From Liopterus haemorrhoidalis (taxonomy: Eukaryota > Arthropoda > Insecta > Coleoptera > Dytiscidae), in NCBI GenBank assembly GCA_963971575.1, contig OZ020611.1, positions 228,896,260 to 228,960,259 on the forward strand: DNA of 64,000 bases, in the 5' to 3' direction. Both the position numbers and the translations under genes were made by a program. Positions 37,421 to 49,975 of this stretch are shown here, piece by piece. Below the pieces are notes generated by a model. The model saw only the letters and a program-made list of their open reading frames with translations. It did not search any database and had not been told where the DNA came from. The first letter of the stretch is position 1, and every line of letters starts with the position of its first letter.

Positions 37421-38126
37421 AAAATTAGAATACACAAACGTTGAACTGTATTTAATAACGTAAGTCTACACGTCACGCACAACCAGAATACTTGGACGAT
37501 GACAGAAAAGAAATATGTCCTCCGGAAAAGTAAGGCGAATAACAAAAGCGACCCTAGCGGACGTAATTCGACACTTACTCGAATATGGATGCGCAGAAGT
37601 ACAGACGGGAAAATCAAAAAATTTACTTGAAAACTTAGAGAAAACTTTCAAACAATTTTCAAATATATATTTTAATAGAAAGAAATTAAAATCTTATTAA
37701 AATCTAACCTGCAAATGCATAGTTAAATTACTGCCCATTGTAGTGCCCTTAAAACATAGTTTTGGGGATACATATTCTAATGGTAATTAAATATAAATAG
37801 AACCCTAAGACCTATAAACATTATTATTTCAGTTATTATTGCGTCAATTGTGAGGTTAATTAAACGGATGATCATTTATCTGGTTTGAGTATATATTTTA
37901 AGTGTGACCTGGTAAAAAATTACTAATAATAGAGTAGATTTTATAAAAAAGCTCATTAATCAATTTGCCAATGATTGCAGACGCCTTCAATTTCAATTTA
38001 AATAACTAGCAAACACCTTGCGAACAACGTTGGCAAACTGATATCGTATAAAAATCAATATAAGATGGAATAAATTATTAAAATTTGCATGATTCTGCGT
38101 ATATTAACAAAACAAAAACGTTTCTT

Positions 38127-38330
38127 GATTATGCCTACGAAATCCTAAAAAGCTGCTTAATGCGTGTCGTTTAAAAATTAGTATCGGCCTGGATACGGCC
38201 CGCGGGCCATATGCTGGACATTAATGATATAGCTGTTTCTGATTATACTTAGGAAATCCTAAAAAGCCGCTTAATGCGTGTCGTTTAAAAATTAGTATCC
38301 GACCGGACACGGTCCGCGGGCATTACATTA
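38127..38330. repeat. Direct duplication of about 110 bp
   Basis: The block GAAATCCTAAAAAGCTGCTT, GCGTGTCGTTTAAAAATTAG, TATC and a GC-rich CCCGCGGGC part occurs twice, at about 38149-38210 and 38248-38325. The rest of 37421-38126 has no recognised feature; the 61-codon + frame at 37515 is not convincing. Confidence 0.6.
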
Positions 38331-38654
38331 ATTGACACAACATTCTTTGATCAAGCCAAGGTATGTACTGACCATAGACGAAAGTACTCTAGACGGTACT
38401 GACTTGAGAGCTCTGGTAAGTTAGCTGCTTTTTCGGGGTACGTCGTTCCCACCACTCAGTTCGTGACGACCGTATGCCGCAAGACCCGCTCAGCCAGGAA
38501 CTTAGCGTTACGTTAAGAAAGAAATTTAAGCTTGTATATATATAATGTTCTGTATTTGTGAAATTTTATTTAATAAATTACTAAATATTTTCTAAATTAT
38601 GCCATCATGTTCATCTTCCTTTAAAAAAAATCTACCAGCGCCCATGTCCAAAGC

Positions 38655-39262
38655 TGTGCCAAATACTCTGCAAAAGTATTTCAAATACCAAATACCGATC
38701 ACAGTATTTGAAATACTAGAAGTGTTTGAAATATGTACTAGGGAAATATTTGAAATACTAGGGTAATATTTGAGATAATAGGAATTATGTACTAGGGAAA
38801 TGTTTGAAATACTATGGAAATATTTGAAATACTAGGAAATATTTGAAATACTGACGTGTACAGACAACAAATATCAAATAAAAATACCAAGGAGAAAGAA
38901 ATATTAGAAGTGTTTGAAATAGGAAGTAGGGAAAATGTGAAATATTTGAAATACTAGGAAATATTTTAAATATGTACTAGGGAAATATTTGAAATACTGG
39001 CGTTTACAGACAACAAATATGAAATAAAAATACCACGGAGAAAGAAATACTAGAAGTGTTTGAAATAGGTAGTAGGGAAAATGAGAAATATTTGAAATAA
39101 GTACTAAGTAAATATTTGAAATACTAGGGTAATATTTGGGATACTGGTAAATATGTACTAGGGAAATGTTTGAAATACTACGGAAATATTGGAAATACTA
39201 GGAAATATTTAAAATGCTGTCGTTTACAGGCAACAAATATCAAATAAAAATACCACGTAGAA
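38655..39262. repeat. Minisatellite with higher-order repeats
   Basis: Built of units of 17-20 bases around GAAATACTAGGGAAATATTT. A longer marker (ACAACAAATATCAAATAAAA followed by ATACCACGGAGAAAG) recurs at about 38873, 39011 and 39230, giving higher-order spacing of about 138 and 220 bases. Confidence 0.85.
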
Positions 39263-39466
39263 AGTATTTTATATTTATAAAGAAATTATTGAAATGTAAA
39301 GCTTTCTCAGAATTTTCTGAGGTTTTGACAAAGTTATTATTTACATTAAATTTAATAATATCTGGATACTTAATTTCTTTATTATTATTTAAAATATTTT
39401 TCAAATTCTTCCACAATAATTTTGAACTACTTTTATTTAGTCCAAAAGTAACTTAAAATAAAATTT

Positions 39467-39790
39467 TTAAAAAGCGTTTTCATCTTGTATATTACTTTCG
39501 ATGTTTTGAACATCTGCAGAAAAGGGCGCGATAATCCAATCTGGGATGTGTATGTTCCCTAAATCCTCAAAACGCAATTTAAAATCTTCGCTCAATTTTT
39601 GAAGATGCTTTGTGTATATTTCCAAATCTTCATCTTTTAGTTCCAACTGTCGCAAATTCGAAAAATATTGAAAATCTCTTCGTAACAATGAAGATCTAAG
39701 TAAGTCTAATTTAACTTGGAAGTCTAAGAGAAGTTTCCGAGCTTGAATAATCGTAACATCTTTACCTTGTAACCGGGTCTGGATGTCATA
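39467..39790 (-). pseudogene. hAT transposase-like fragment (GTF2IRD2/SCAND3-like)
   Basis: An open frame on - reads IQTRLQGKDVTIIQARKLLL then DFQVKLDLLRSSLLRRDFQY and NIHIPDWIIAPF, ending at TAA near 39467. This follows the pattern of the hAT-derived GTF2IRD2/ZBED5-like transposase body between the RNase-H segments. A hAT-like end (CAGGGGTCCCCAAAGTGGTC on -) lies just upstream at 39915-39935. The catalytic and dimerisation parts are missing. Nothing recognised in 39940-40690 apart from a G-run near 40459. Confidence 0.6.
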
Positions 39791-40694
39791 AACTGTGTAG
39801 CTGCACAGTTATATATTAAAATCATACTAGTAATTTTTAATTTTTTTCCATAGACCCCCGAGCCAGAATCGACCCCTAACAATGTCATATCGACCCCCGG
39901 GGGTCGATATCGACCACTTTGGGGACCCCTGGTCTAAGCAAACGCATTCATGCGAAAGTATAGAGAAATCCACAAATATCATAATAATAGCGAGATGTAA
40001 TTCAACTAAGTATTACCTGTATTATACACGTCAAATACAAGGCCGCTAGCTCAGGTAGAGTTAACGAGATTAGTAGGGATTCCACACAAAGGTTTCGCCT
40101 GAATTAACGCCTGGGTTTCCCCGATCTGATCGAGAAAGTACCGCGACTACTGGACTGGACGGCACTTCAGTATTATCACGTATAAGTATCAAAAAACAAA
40201 ATACGGAGAAAATATGCATTACAAAAATTCGAGTTTAGGAAGTTCACCGTTTTCAAAAATCCCAAATTTTACTTGTTTTACAAAAATTTGACTTATATAT
40301 GAGAAATTCGAGATATAGAAACACTTTTTTATGTAAAATACGATCTAGACGCAAAAATTTTCGAAATAATTCAAGATATAGTAATTTTTGACTTATGGAA
40401 GTTCGACTGTATTTATTTTTTCATACTTTCGAATATTAAAAATGGATTATAGTAGTTGGGGGGGGGGGCAGTTGTCCACCCTGAGTGCGCCATTTAGTGT
40501 CCTTTAATTATGAGATTCATAGTTACGTTATAATAAGTGTTATTAAACTTAATTAAATGAGTAGAAGGAATTAAATACGAACAAATTATTTATTCATAAA
40601 TTTATTTTGTACTAAACTTTCATACGACCATAACAAAAACATAGATTTCTAACTTATATTACAACAAAAAAAATATGTTCGTGCAACAATATAA

Positions 40695-40700
40695 TTTATT
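40695..40700 (-). promoter_or_regulatory. Candidate poly(A) signal of the two-exon ZAD gene
   Basis: TTTATT on + (AATAAA on -) lies 72 bases past the stop at 40772. Confidence 0.5.
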
Positions 40701-40771
40701 CTGAAATTTACATATTAAAAAACTATAACTAAATCACGTTAACAAATTAAGTCTTGACATTAACTAAATTA

Positions 40772-43700
40772 TTACAACACAGCTGGTATTTCAAAAATTT
40801 GCATTTCATCAGTAGTTGAATTATAATTAATATGTCCTTTAATATGATTCGTTAAATGATGCGTTCTTCTAAATTTCTTCCCGCAAATCTCACAACAGTG
40901 TGGTTTTTCACCCGTATGTGTTAACATATGGACTTTAAGTGTCTTTGATTCTAAAAATGCTTTCCCGCACTCTAAACATTTATGGTTACGTTCATTAGTA
41001 TGTCTTCGATAATGTTCTTTACGTTGACTTGACGTTGTAAATCTTCGCTCGCAGTTCGGAAATGTACATTTGTACGGTTTATCACCAGTATGGGTTCGAA
41101 TATGCATGGAAAGGTCACCACTTTGTCGACAACTATAGCCGCAGTAACTACAAACGTATGGTTTAAATGATGAATGAATACGTTTATGAACAGATAAAGT
41201 TGCACGAGATGAAAATGCTTTATTACAATGTCCACAAACAAAAGGTTTTTCATTACTATGTGTTCGGACGTGACATTCTAAGGTTACGTTATTAAAATAT
41301 TGTTTCCCGCAGATAGAACACAAAAACTTAGGTTCTAAATGTTGTTTTACGTGACTTTCATATGAGATTATATTGTTAAATGTTCGTTTACACTTTTCAC
41401 ACTTGTACGCTTCATTTAAATGTGACATTGAATGATCTTTTAATAGTTCCGGGGATATAAAGTCCTCTTTACAAATTGGACACTTGAATACTGTCTTTGT
41501 TTTTTCAGCTATATGTAAACGTTGATGAAATCTTAACTTATGTGGACTTTTAAATCTTTTTAAACATATTCTGCAAAATATAATTTGTATTCCGTGCTTT
41601 TTAAGATGACTAATTAAACTAGCTTCTCCGTCGAAGTCCAAGGAACATATTTCGCAAGTAACTATACCGTCCTTTTTATGTTGAGTGCTAATGTGTTCGT
41701 CCAAATCAGCTGACGTTTGAAATATTTCAGCGCAGAATGAACAAGTTATAATCTGTCCGTTTTCTAGATTTTCTAATTCCTTATCAGCTAATTTTGCATG
41801 ATTGTAAAAATGTGCGGCAAGTTTTGGTTCAGTTCTAAATGTTTTATTGCAAAGATCACAGCTGTATGAATCTGGTGGTACGGTTTCTTCTACATCATTG
41901 TGACGTGCAACATGTAATTTACGAGCATATTTACTTTTAAATGTTTTACTACAGAGGTGGCATTCGAAGGGTGCGAAATTTTCACCGCTATCATCATGTT
42001 CTTCAATTACTTTGCTAGTATCTGTTATAAATGACAGTATTTTTTCTCCTACTCTTGTTCTTTTTTCCTGAAGACTTGTATTTTCTATTTCATCAATATC
42101 TGGTTTTGGTTCAACTTCAAAAAACTTATCTTCATATTCTTCGTTAGCGATATATTGTTTTCTTTCTTGTATTAATTGATAAACATCAGTTTTTTTCGTC
42201 TTTTGTGGTTTCTCTTGTTCTTCGTTTGTTATGTATTTTTCTATTAATAATTCTTGCTGTTGAAAAAGCTGACTTAAATCTATTTGTTCAATAATATCTA
42301 TTTCATTTTCTTCAAAATTTGTTTCATATAATACTACACCAGAATTTTTTATATTAGAAAATTCTTTCTTTATATCAGTAGGATTAGATTTATCATACTC
42401 TGTAGGTGGTAAATCCATAAGACTTCTTAAGTTTGCATCTGTTTTTTCACACTGATGCTTGAAATTGAAGGCTGTTTCTAGTTTAGAGGCACAATCATCG
42501 CAAATGGACATCGGGAGGCCATCCTCAGGATTTATCTGAAATGAAAAACAAAATTTTGTAAAGAAAACAGATTTAAAAATTGATGTGAAGTGTGTATTTA
42601 TATATTTCAGAGTTTTGTAGGTATTAAATAAGTTTAAGAAGCCCATACTCAAGCACTACAATTGCTTTCATAGGTTCAATTTAAGAGGGAATTGTAAAAA
42701 TTGTAACAATAAAAAACTGTAAATAGTTTGTACAGTAGAACCTCGATTATCCAGAGGTCGATTATCCGGTTTCTTTTAAATGAGGAAATTATTTTATGAA
42801 TTCGCTGTGTACCGGTTTTCACGTCATGACGTGTCTGGACGTGCGATTTAAATATTTTGTTTTAATATTACCGATATGTCATCGAAAAGAAAACGTGTTG
42901 TACTATCTTTAAAAGACAAATTAAATATCATCAGTGCATTGAAATGAGGTGACTCAGGACGTTATTGGTCTGATAAATATGGCGTCGGAACTTCCACAAT
43001 TTCGGATATAAAAAAACAAAGTGAAAAAATTAGTTTACTGAACGTATATATATCAATAAAAAAGATTCATGCTTAAAGTACGTAATTTTTCTTCCTATTT
43101 CTCCTCACTTTTTTTTCGATTATCCGGATTTTTCGTTATCCGGACTACCTTTATCCTCGACCTAGTCCGGATAATCCAGGTTCTACTGTATATACTTTTT
43201 GAGAAATATATTTCTTATATTATTATTAGCCAACAGAATGCTGGATATTTAGAACAATATTTGTTTTATAATCACCAGTTATTAATCAACAGATTTTTGA
43301 TAATCATTTTTATTCGTTATTGGATTACTTAGAGCTTTAATAAATTTATTTAAACTAAATTTAAACAATTTGTGAAAATGAACGTTACAATAAAATTTAA
43401 ATTAAAATATTTTAGAGATTTTTATCTTTCTATTTGCTTCGTATTTAAGTCTTCATTAAATTAGAAAGAAATATATTGATAAATGGGTTCATTTTCTTCA
43501 ATTTTAGAAACGTATTTCTCTATTAAAAATTTGTTATTTGATTCATAAGTATTTCACTACTATAAATGATTTGTTCCTGTTAAAATATTTCAAACAATAG
43601 GTTGAATTATGACGTATAACAATAGGCGGAGCTTACTCACATGAACTCGATTCTCAGCTTTTAATTTTTCTAGTTAAAATATTAATTTCAAAAGAAGACA

Positions 43701-46700
43701 TACACTACTTTAGCCATAAATACAAAAAATCCACTATTTAATAATTTAGCTATGAATTAAAAAAAATATATATTAAATTTTGTCAAAAACACAAAAAATG
43801 CAGTGTTTTCCAGAAACGCAATCTGATCAAAAATTTCCGTCCTAATATCTGGTTCAGATCAATGTACATTACTTAGGGCCGGTTTCTGAAAGCTTAGCCG
43901 AGTTTAATCTTTTGGTTAAACTCGGTTACAATATAACAATCCCATAAGTAACCATAGCAACCATTTTCTTATCCTTTGGTTATAGTTAACTAGGCTTTCA
44001 GAAACCGGCACTTAGACTTTTTACAGATTTTTATTTAACCCTTTTGGGTTATTGAGAACTGACAATAACTGAAGTGACGCCTAGCGGAAATTTTGGAACT
44101 TAACGGAATAGGATTTTGTTGGATGTGGCTCATTTAATTGCATTGTTTGTATGTATTAAAGTGAAGAAAACTTTAATAAAATGTCTTTAAAATCGCAACA
44201 GAAAATTAACTGCAATGTGAATTGTTGTGTATCAAATGGCAAATGTCAAAAATATCCTATTCCAATCGCCATTTTGTAAGCGACAACAGCGCCTCTATAG
44301 GTAATGTCACTTCTCAATTGGGTGTAGAACAGTAATTTTTTTAGTACATTATTGGAAAAAAACGTATTAAAATAAAGAAATTTTAAAAACTAATTTTCGT
44401 TCCTTATTCTACGTTTTAAGAGCTTTCTTTTGATAGCACACAATAAATTGTAAAAAAATCATATTTTTTTCAACCGCGCAAAATTCCTGTTGAACTATTT
44501 TGTGTCCCATCATTGTACATTATTGAGATTTGTTTTCAGATTTTTAGATCAACCCGTCTTGAATATAGGATAGGGTGAGGGATAAATATTTTTGCCCGAC
44601 CGCATAATTTTTTTGGTCGTCCGGCTGATAAACTGTGACACAGAAAAAGGTTATTTATATTTGGGGAAGACCGCTCTAGCAATTTTTTTGACTTGCGGAC
44701 TTTTTTGTTCTAGTTAAGATCTACATTTTTGTTTTGTCTACATTATGTCTCTTACAGTTTAGCCAATATAATCAATTAAAAGTACATGGAGAGTATGAAC
44801 ATAAATAAAACTCCCTAGGGTGACACGGGCGAAGTCAGCACCTTCACTAAAACCTTTCTCGAATTATTTTCCCCGTGTACCAAATTTGGGGAAAATTGGT
44901 CTCTCTATTTGGCTTTGTACCATGAGTTCCAAAAGAAATTACATAGATGGCTATGGAAAAATAAAATAATGTCTACTGCAAGCTTTATATAACAATATAA
45001 ACTTATGGCAACAACAACAGTGATGACAGTTAATTAATTCTTTTAATAATACTTAATTTAATAATAACTCACAATTATCATTTATTAGTTTTCATTTTCG
45101 GCGAAAATTATAATGCTCAGTTTGCTGTGGTATATCCTCGATACCATTGAAGATTTACGAAGAAAAATTACTTTAATGGCAAGAGTATTTACTAACGAAG
45201 AAAAAGCCCTTTGACCTATGTATGTATCGTTTATAGATTAGACGTAATCACAGAAAGAACATCATAGTAAATAAATTAATCTGATAAGTGTATTGGTAGA
45301 CGCTACGCTGGTCAGTCTGATCGTTAGGCGGTAGAGAGAGGTGCCGGTGAATTAACAATACTGCTGGTTCAAAAATTCAAGTTGTGCTTAGTTGAAGTAA
45401 ATTTTAAATTGTGTTTTGATTATTTGTTATTTATATATTATTGTATTGATTATATTAAATACTAACATCGAAACTTTCCTTCAATATTGTGTTTTATTAT
45501 GCTAGATCTTTTGCTTATCATTTCTCATATTTGTTTTTGACATGCACAATAGAATTTCCACCTAAGCAACAATGAAACGTTAAAAGTAAAAATATTGTTA
45601 CTGCCGAATGAGTGTTGCTTACATGTTACACGTACCAATTGATGAGATATCATACATTGTTAAAACCCTACATAAAACTATTTTGATACATTAAACGTTC
45701 TTAAATTAAATAACTAAAATCGAAGGTAACGTATGTTGGTATTTAACACGTCATTGAAATAATTTGAATTTTTTATTGTGCACCAATCATTTATTTTTCC
45801 GAATTAAAATATTTTTGATAAATCATTATTTTTCCCTGAGCATCGCCAGATATGTCTGCTAGTTAATATTTTAATTTCAGTTAAGCAAAAAGAATTTCTT
45901 ATTATATTTTATATTTTTTGACAAAATAATCTGAACAGAATCAACAAATAATATATGATCTTTACATATATCTTTATTAGATTTTGATTGTTTGAAGTCT
46001 AATTATTAAATAAGTTATAAGTTCTCGCTTTTACAGTTTTTGTTCATATAAAAAAAAAAAAAAAAAAACTATGCAACAGACCAAAATCAAATAAAAATAT
46101 ATGTAAAGATCAAATATAGCTTGTTTCTTTGGTTTAAGCGGAACTATATTTTGAAAACTAGTAATTTTTATTGGTTAAATGAGGTTTTTAATCATTTTGT
46201 TTAGCAAAAGCCCTCTTCAATAATTACAAAGTGAGCTTGTGACTACGTAAAAAAAATTCAAATTCCATTTAGTTCCGCTTAAAGATATATTATTTGTTGA
46301 GTCTGTTGTATTATTTTTTCTAAATTCATGATCCTTTATGAATTATTTACATATACAGTGATTATCTTGCGTGTAGAGAGTAGGATTCTCTTAATTTTTT
46401 ACAGGTGTACGTAGACTTTTGTCGCAAGTGTATATTAAAGGAAAAACTTAATGTTTCACTGAAGATTTACCCCACCCAAAACACAGATCAACATTTGTTA
46501 TTTTATCCTGTTTAAAAAATGTATTTTTTTATAGTGATTACATCATATCAATGAAAAAGTTTTTGAACTTTGCTTCAGAATAAAATAAATAAATGTAGAA
46601 ATACTGTGCAGTCAAGTTATATTTTACAAATGTTAGCATAGAAACATAATTAAATAAAAATAAATGAATTAAAGGTAAATTAATTTTGATGGTTGCGATT

Positions 46701-47111
46701 TTTTTACAACTTAAAACTAATACAATCTAATACAGAACGATAAAGTTAAGCATTTACTTTTTGTTTAATTCAAAACGTAAATACTGTATTGTATGTGTAA
46801 AAAAATGTACTTCTTTCAAATAAGAAAATACAAATAGCAATATTATGATCAATATTTGGGAGATAAGTAGTAAAGCAATTAAAATAGAAGAAATTTCAAG
46901 AAAATCACCGTAAAATACAAATTATTATTAATACCTTAACACCAGTGCAGCTTTGAAGCATTTCAGCCACTTCTGTTAACAAATTAAATTCGTTGAATAT
47001 TAAAATATCGTGACACAAACTCCTGTTTTCATTAGGAACTGAAAGACAGGTTCTACACAATTTATGAATATCTTCTGGTACACGAAGAACAAGTTGTCCA
47101 GATTCTTCCAT
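40772..47111 (-). CDS. ZAD-C2H2 zinc-finger protein, complete, two exons
   Basis: Exon 1 is 46935-47111 (59 codons, MEESGQLVLRVPEDIHKLCR) and exon 2 is 42535-40772. The join (Val-Lys|Ile-Asn) is in phase 0 with GT-AG borders, giving 646 residues. Cys 19/22 and 71/74 are the ZAD zinc ligands. A 110-residue acidic, Gln- and Glu-rich linker follows, then 13 C2H2 fingers from FECHLCSKTF to HCCEICGKKF. One has four residues between its cysteines (CTFPNC). Most linkers in the second half are TGEKP-like. The ZAD mediates dimerisation and the fingers bind DNA in the nucleus. The 4.4-kb intron holds Tigger, THAP and MITE insertions. An unrelated gene starts 178 bases away on the other strand. The specific target is unknown. 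Confidence 0.93.
42733..43188 (+). mobile_element. Tigger/pogo-type non-autonomous element
   Basis: The ends CAGTAGAACCTCGATTATCC and GGATAATCCAGGTTCTACTG are inverted and flanked by TA (42731-42732, 43189-43190). 456 bp with the start of a Tigger transposase inside. The ends are the usual Tigger CAGT-GGTTCTAC kind. Confidence 0.88.
42876..43035 (+). pseudogene. Tigger transposase N-terminal (CENP-B-type HTH) fragment
   Basis: From ATG 42876 it reads MSSKRKRVVLSLKDKLNIIS, then an in-frame TGA (42945-42947), then GDSGRYWSDKYGVGTSTISD, which is the DNA-binding helix-turn-helix of pogo/Tigger and CENP-B proteins. The catalytic part is deleted. Confidence 0.8.
43876..44011. mobile_element. Small MITE with TTA target duplication
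   Basis: Starts GGGCCGGTTTCTGAAAGCTT, ends TAGGCTTTCAGAAACCGGCAC (inverted), flanked by TTA (43873-43875, 44012-44014). A 3-bp TTA duplication and GGGCCGG start suggest a PIF/Harbinger MITE. It lies in an F1-like repeat. Confidence 0.75.
44051..44318 (+). mobile_element. Short THAP-type element, copy 2
   Basis: The ends ATTGAGAACTGACAATAACT and AGGTAATGTCACTTCTCAAT are inverted with three mismatches. TGGGT follows and precedes the two ends respectively. A frame at 44181 reads MSLKSQQKINCNVNCCVSNG, the start of a THAP module, and then breaks. This uninterrupted copy defines the family that also appears at 8717-9846 and 59664-60102. Confidence 0.65.
45935..46307. mobile_element. MITE with nested inverted repeats
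   Basis: The outer arms CAGAATCAACAAATAATATAT and its complement (46288-46307, one change) are inverted. An inner pair (ATGATCTTTACATATAT / ATATATGTAAAGATCA) spans 45954-46112, and a third pair contains TTTAAGCGGAACTA / TAGTTCCGCTTAAA (46134-46282). Related to the CAGTCTGTT family by the GCGGAACTA block. No coding. The DNA 44320-45930 has no gene that I can see. Confidence 0.5.
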
Positions 47112-47289
47112 AGCTGTCAAAAAATATTGGTTAAAAATTTTGAAATTCGTGAGCAACACCCTTCAGTTAACACAAAATCTAGAAACGACACATCGCCATT
47201 TGTGAGGATTGCTAAACGCAACCGGAAATTGGGTTTATTGTATAACGCGCGATATTCAAATGTTTTTTAAATTATCATTTCGCCATCTT
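47112..47289. promoter_or_regulatory. Probable bidirectional promoter
   Basis: Only 178 bases separate the start codon of the two-exon ZAD gene on - from that of the membrane-protein exon on +. No repeat lies within it. No TATA box or other element can be assigned with confidence. Confidence 0.45.
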
Positions 47290-47523
47290 ATGGAAGAATT
47301 TGATATAAATGAAAATGAAGAGAAAAAATATGATGATATTAAGCCTTCAACTTCAAGAAAACCTGATAGAATCATGAGAACAGAAACTAGCAAAAAATGT
47401 GGAAGAGGTTTCTTTTATTTCATGCGGAACTATATATTTTGTATACCAAATGCAATTTTTATTTTTTATCTGGCAATGGGAGCGTTTATTATGGGAACTC
47501 GACATTATTATCCTGAAATTAAG
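47290..47523 (+). CDS. First coding exon of an unrecognised single-pass membrane protein
   Basis: ATG 47290 opens 78 codons ending at an ATTAAG|GTATTA donor. The protein starts acidic (MEEFDINENEEKKYDDIKPS), continues basic (RIMRTETSKKCGRGFF), and has one strong hydrophobic segment of about 20 residues (CIPNAIFIFYLAMGAFIMG) followed by TRHYYPEIK. This would be an N-terminal cytoplasmic tail and one membrane helix, or the start of a longer protein. I do not recognise the family. No convincing next exon was found downstream before the window ends, so the gene may have a long intron full of repeats, or be broken. The upstream open frame from 47209 without an ATG context is probably leader. Confidence in coding is moderate. 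Confidence 0.5.
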
Positions 47524-47630
47524 GTATTACCTCTTTTGTTTTAAATGTTCTATATTATCTTATTTAAAACTTTTATCCCCACCCTATTTCCCAGAGGGGT
47601 TGGTTTAAAAATCTGAAAAAGTTAGTACAT

Positions 47631-48326
47631 CAGTGGCGTAGCCAGGATTTTGTCTTGGGGAGGGCCGAATCAAATTTCGATGGCACGCGGGCCGCATACG
47701 GCCCTCAACCTCATTTTTTGTAGCCCATGAAGCGGTAATCAAAATCACTTGAGCTTATTTAGAGGAAAAATATATTTAAATATGTAAAATATACTCTCTT
47801 CCCCTTTTCTGTTTAATAAAAATATTGGTTAAAAAAATGTCAAGAAACCCGGGATATTTAAAGTTCCGTCACTGCTTATCATTTTGTATGTAGAATAGAC
47901 TGCGTTCCAAATCAGTTCGACAACCCTGCTTTTGGATATTGATGTTTATATCAAATAATAATTCCATTATTTGTTGATAAAAAAATGTAATTGTTAATCC
48001 ATGTATCAAAAACTTTCACTTGATTTTTTCTTCGATAAATACATATTTATTTATATTTTTCGCGGGATATATTTTTGAAGTCTCAATATTTCTCTTATGT
48101 TCAGTTCTCCAAATCAGCCGCTTGGCCACAATTTGTACCGAACGAACAGACTCATGTGACGGAATAAGGATTTCTTGATTATACCCAGGCCCGACGCCCC
48201 CCCTCCTTTTGCTGCGCCGGTGGTTGTGGTTCACAAATTTTATTTTCAACTCTCCGAGCAGCGACGCGTAATCTGCTGGTTCTTTGGGGGGAGGCCCGTC
48301 GGCCCCCCCCCTTGGCTACGCCACTG
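47631..48326. mobile_element. hAT element, non-autonomous, exact 8-bp duplication
   Basis: Starts CAGTGGCGTAGCCAGGATTT, ends CTTGGCTACGCCACTG, flanked by TAGTACAT on both sides (47623-47630, 48327-48334). 696 bp; contains a piece of repeat F1 (about 48020-48200). No transposase. The flanks also belong to an F1-like repeat. Confidence 0.9.
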
Positions 48327-49734
48327 TAGTACATTAATGTGAATCGAGATTATTTTTTCGAAACTTTTGTGTCGATGAAACAAATAATTATTTCCTTTTT
48401 TAATTTATTACATTAAATGTATTATGTTGTTTTATTACAATTTTGGAATAATATTGAAGACTTTTTTGTTTAGAATATCTAAAATATAAATTTGATTTCC
48501 TGACTTCCTGATATGCTACCGAGTTGAAAATTTGCTTACAGGTAGGAAATCATAACTAGAAAAATCGAAAATCTCAAAAAAGGCCCACTAGAAACGAGAA
48601 ATTAATAATTTTGTTTTTAATTATATTGGACCATTGGAATATCTATTAAATATAAAGTGAGGGGATAGGAATTTTCGTTCAATAGTTGATTGGATGACTA
48701 TATTCTGGTAGTGGCTCTTCGGGCGGCATCGGAAATGATCGGCTCAAATATTGTCGGTAAACAGCACTTATCTTTATTCAGTTATTTAGCAAAACTATGA
48801 TTAGTCTATGTAGAACGCGACAACATCTATATTATATTTTTTTATTTTTGCCGATATTTATGAACTTTATTATTTTGGTTTATTTATTTTTGCTTTTGAC
48901 GAATATTTTTTAAAAACAGTTTGACATATTTTAACCAAATTTAGTATGATAATAGATTAAAACCAGGATTCGAACAGAGGCCATATAGCATCTCAAAATT
49001 CTCATTCTAACGGAGTGTTTCGGGATTAAAACTGTTAACTTAAAAACTTATAATATCTTTTTAACATCTTTTTTTAATTACACCCCGAAAGGAGTAAATT
49101 GCTATTTTTTATTCTATAAAACGTCCCTTGGACATAGTCATGAAATTTGGAAAGCATATTTTCTCCATAATGTAAGCACCCACAAACAAAATTTTTTTTG
49201 AAATTCGACCCCTAGGGGGTGAAAAATGGTGATATATGATTTCAAGGATTCCTCAATGTATCTTGGAACTAATAAGATATCGACTTAGTTTTTGCTTATA
49301 AAGGTTACAAATATTTATGAACGAAATTCAGGATTTTGCCCTAAACAACCCTTAAATCTACATTCGGGGTCAATTGTAGAACGCTTCGCATTTCCTATGT
49401 TTATTGAGATAACATTCCGTTTTGGCATATAAGTGTCTTTTTAAAATCTTTAGAAACTTATTGAGTTTTTTTAAATATAGTTTCACCCTTAAAGAGGCAA
49501 AATGCTTTTTCACTTTTTTTTGTTTTGTTTTCCTTTTTTCATCATTTTTTTTTTGCCATCTTGCGCCCCCCTTCAAATGGCGCCCAGGGCACGTGTCATG
49601 CCTGCCATACCCCCAGGTACGTCTCTGGTAATATCATCATGTGCCACCGACTATTCTACGCGTAGCAGAAAGCGTTTGAAATCTATCTTAATTTCATTAC
49701 ACTCGATTTCCTGGAACGACACCATACCAGTTGC

Positions 49735-49975
49735 AACCAAGGCCGGATTATCCCCTTAGACAAAAGACATTTGTCTAGGGCCCGTAATTTTCAAGGGCCC
49801 GGATTTGGTAGGTGAAGTCCTTTTTTTTTTGCTCTTCACTTGGATTTGGGATGTGAAGACCTTTTTTTTTGCTCTTCACTTAGTTTTGGAAGGTAAGGAC
49901 CTTTTAAAAAAAAAACATAGGTTGAGGGCCCGTAAATCAAAAATGTCTTGGGCCCGGCGAAGGCTTAGTCCGCCA
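49735..49975. mobile_element. Unclassified element (GGCCGGATTATCC end) carrying the shared minisatellite
   Basis: A GGCCGGATTATCCCCTTAGA start with GGGCCCG blocks on both sides surrounds units of GTGAAGACCTTTTTTTTTGC and TCTTCACTTGGATTTGG (49805-49905). No ORF. The region 48330-49730 is AT-rich with F4-like pieces near 48950-49060 and no gene. Confidence 0.45.

Noticed and set aside
37515..37700. 61-codon ORF on + upstream of the eight-exon ZAD gene
   Set aside because: No recognised domain and no splice or poly(A) support. It begins close to the ZAD gene start on the other strand and could simply be leader DNA.
38655..39262. Possible CRISPR-like array
   Set aside because: Repeats are AT-rich, contiguous and variable without unique spacers, and the DNA is clearly eukaryotic.
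40972..41253. 93-codon ORF on - overlapping the zinc-finger exon
   Set aside because: Alternative frame of the finger array; no independent support.
45290..45420. Possible LTR retrotransposon end
   Set aside because: No second LTR, no primer-binding site and no gag-pol frame in the neighbourhood.
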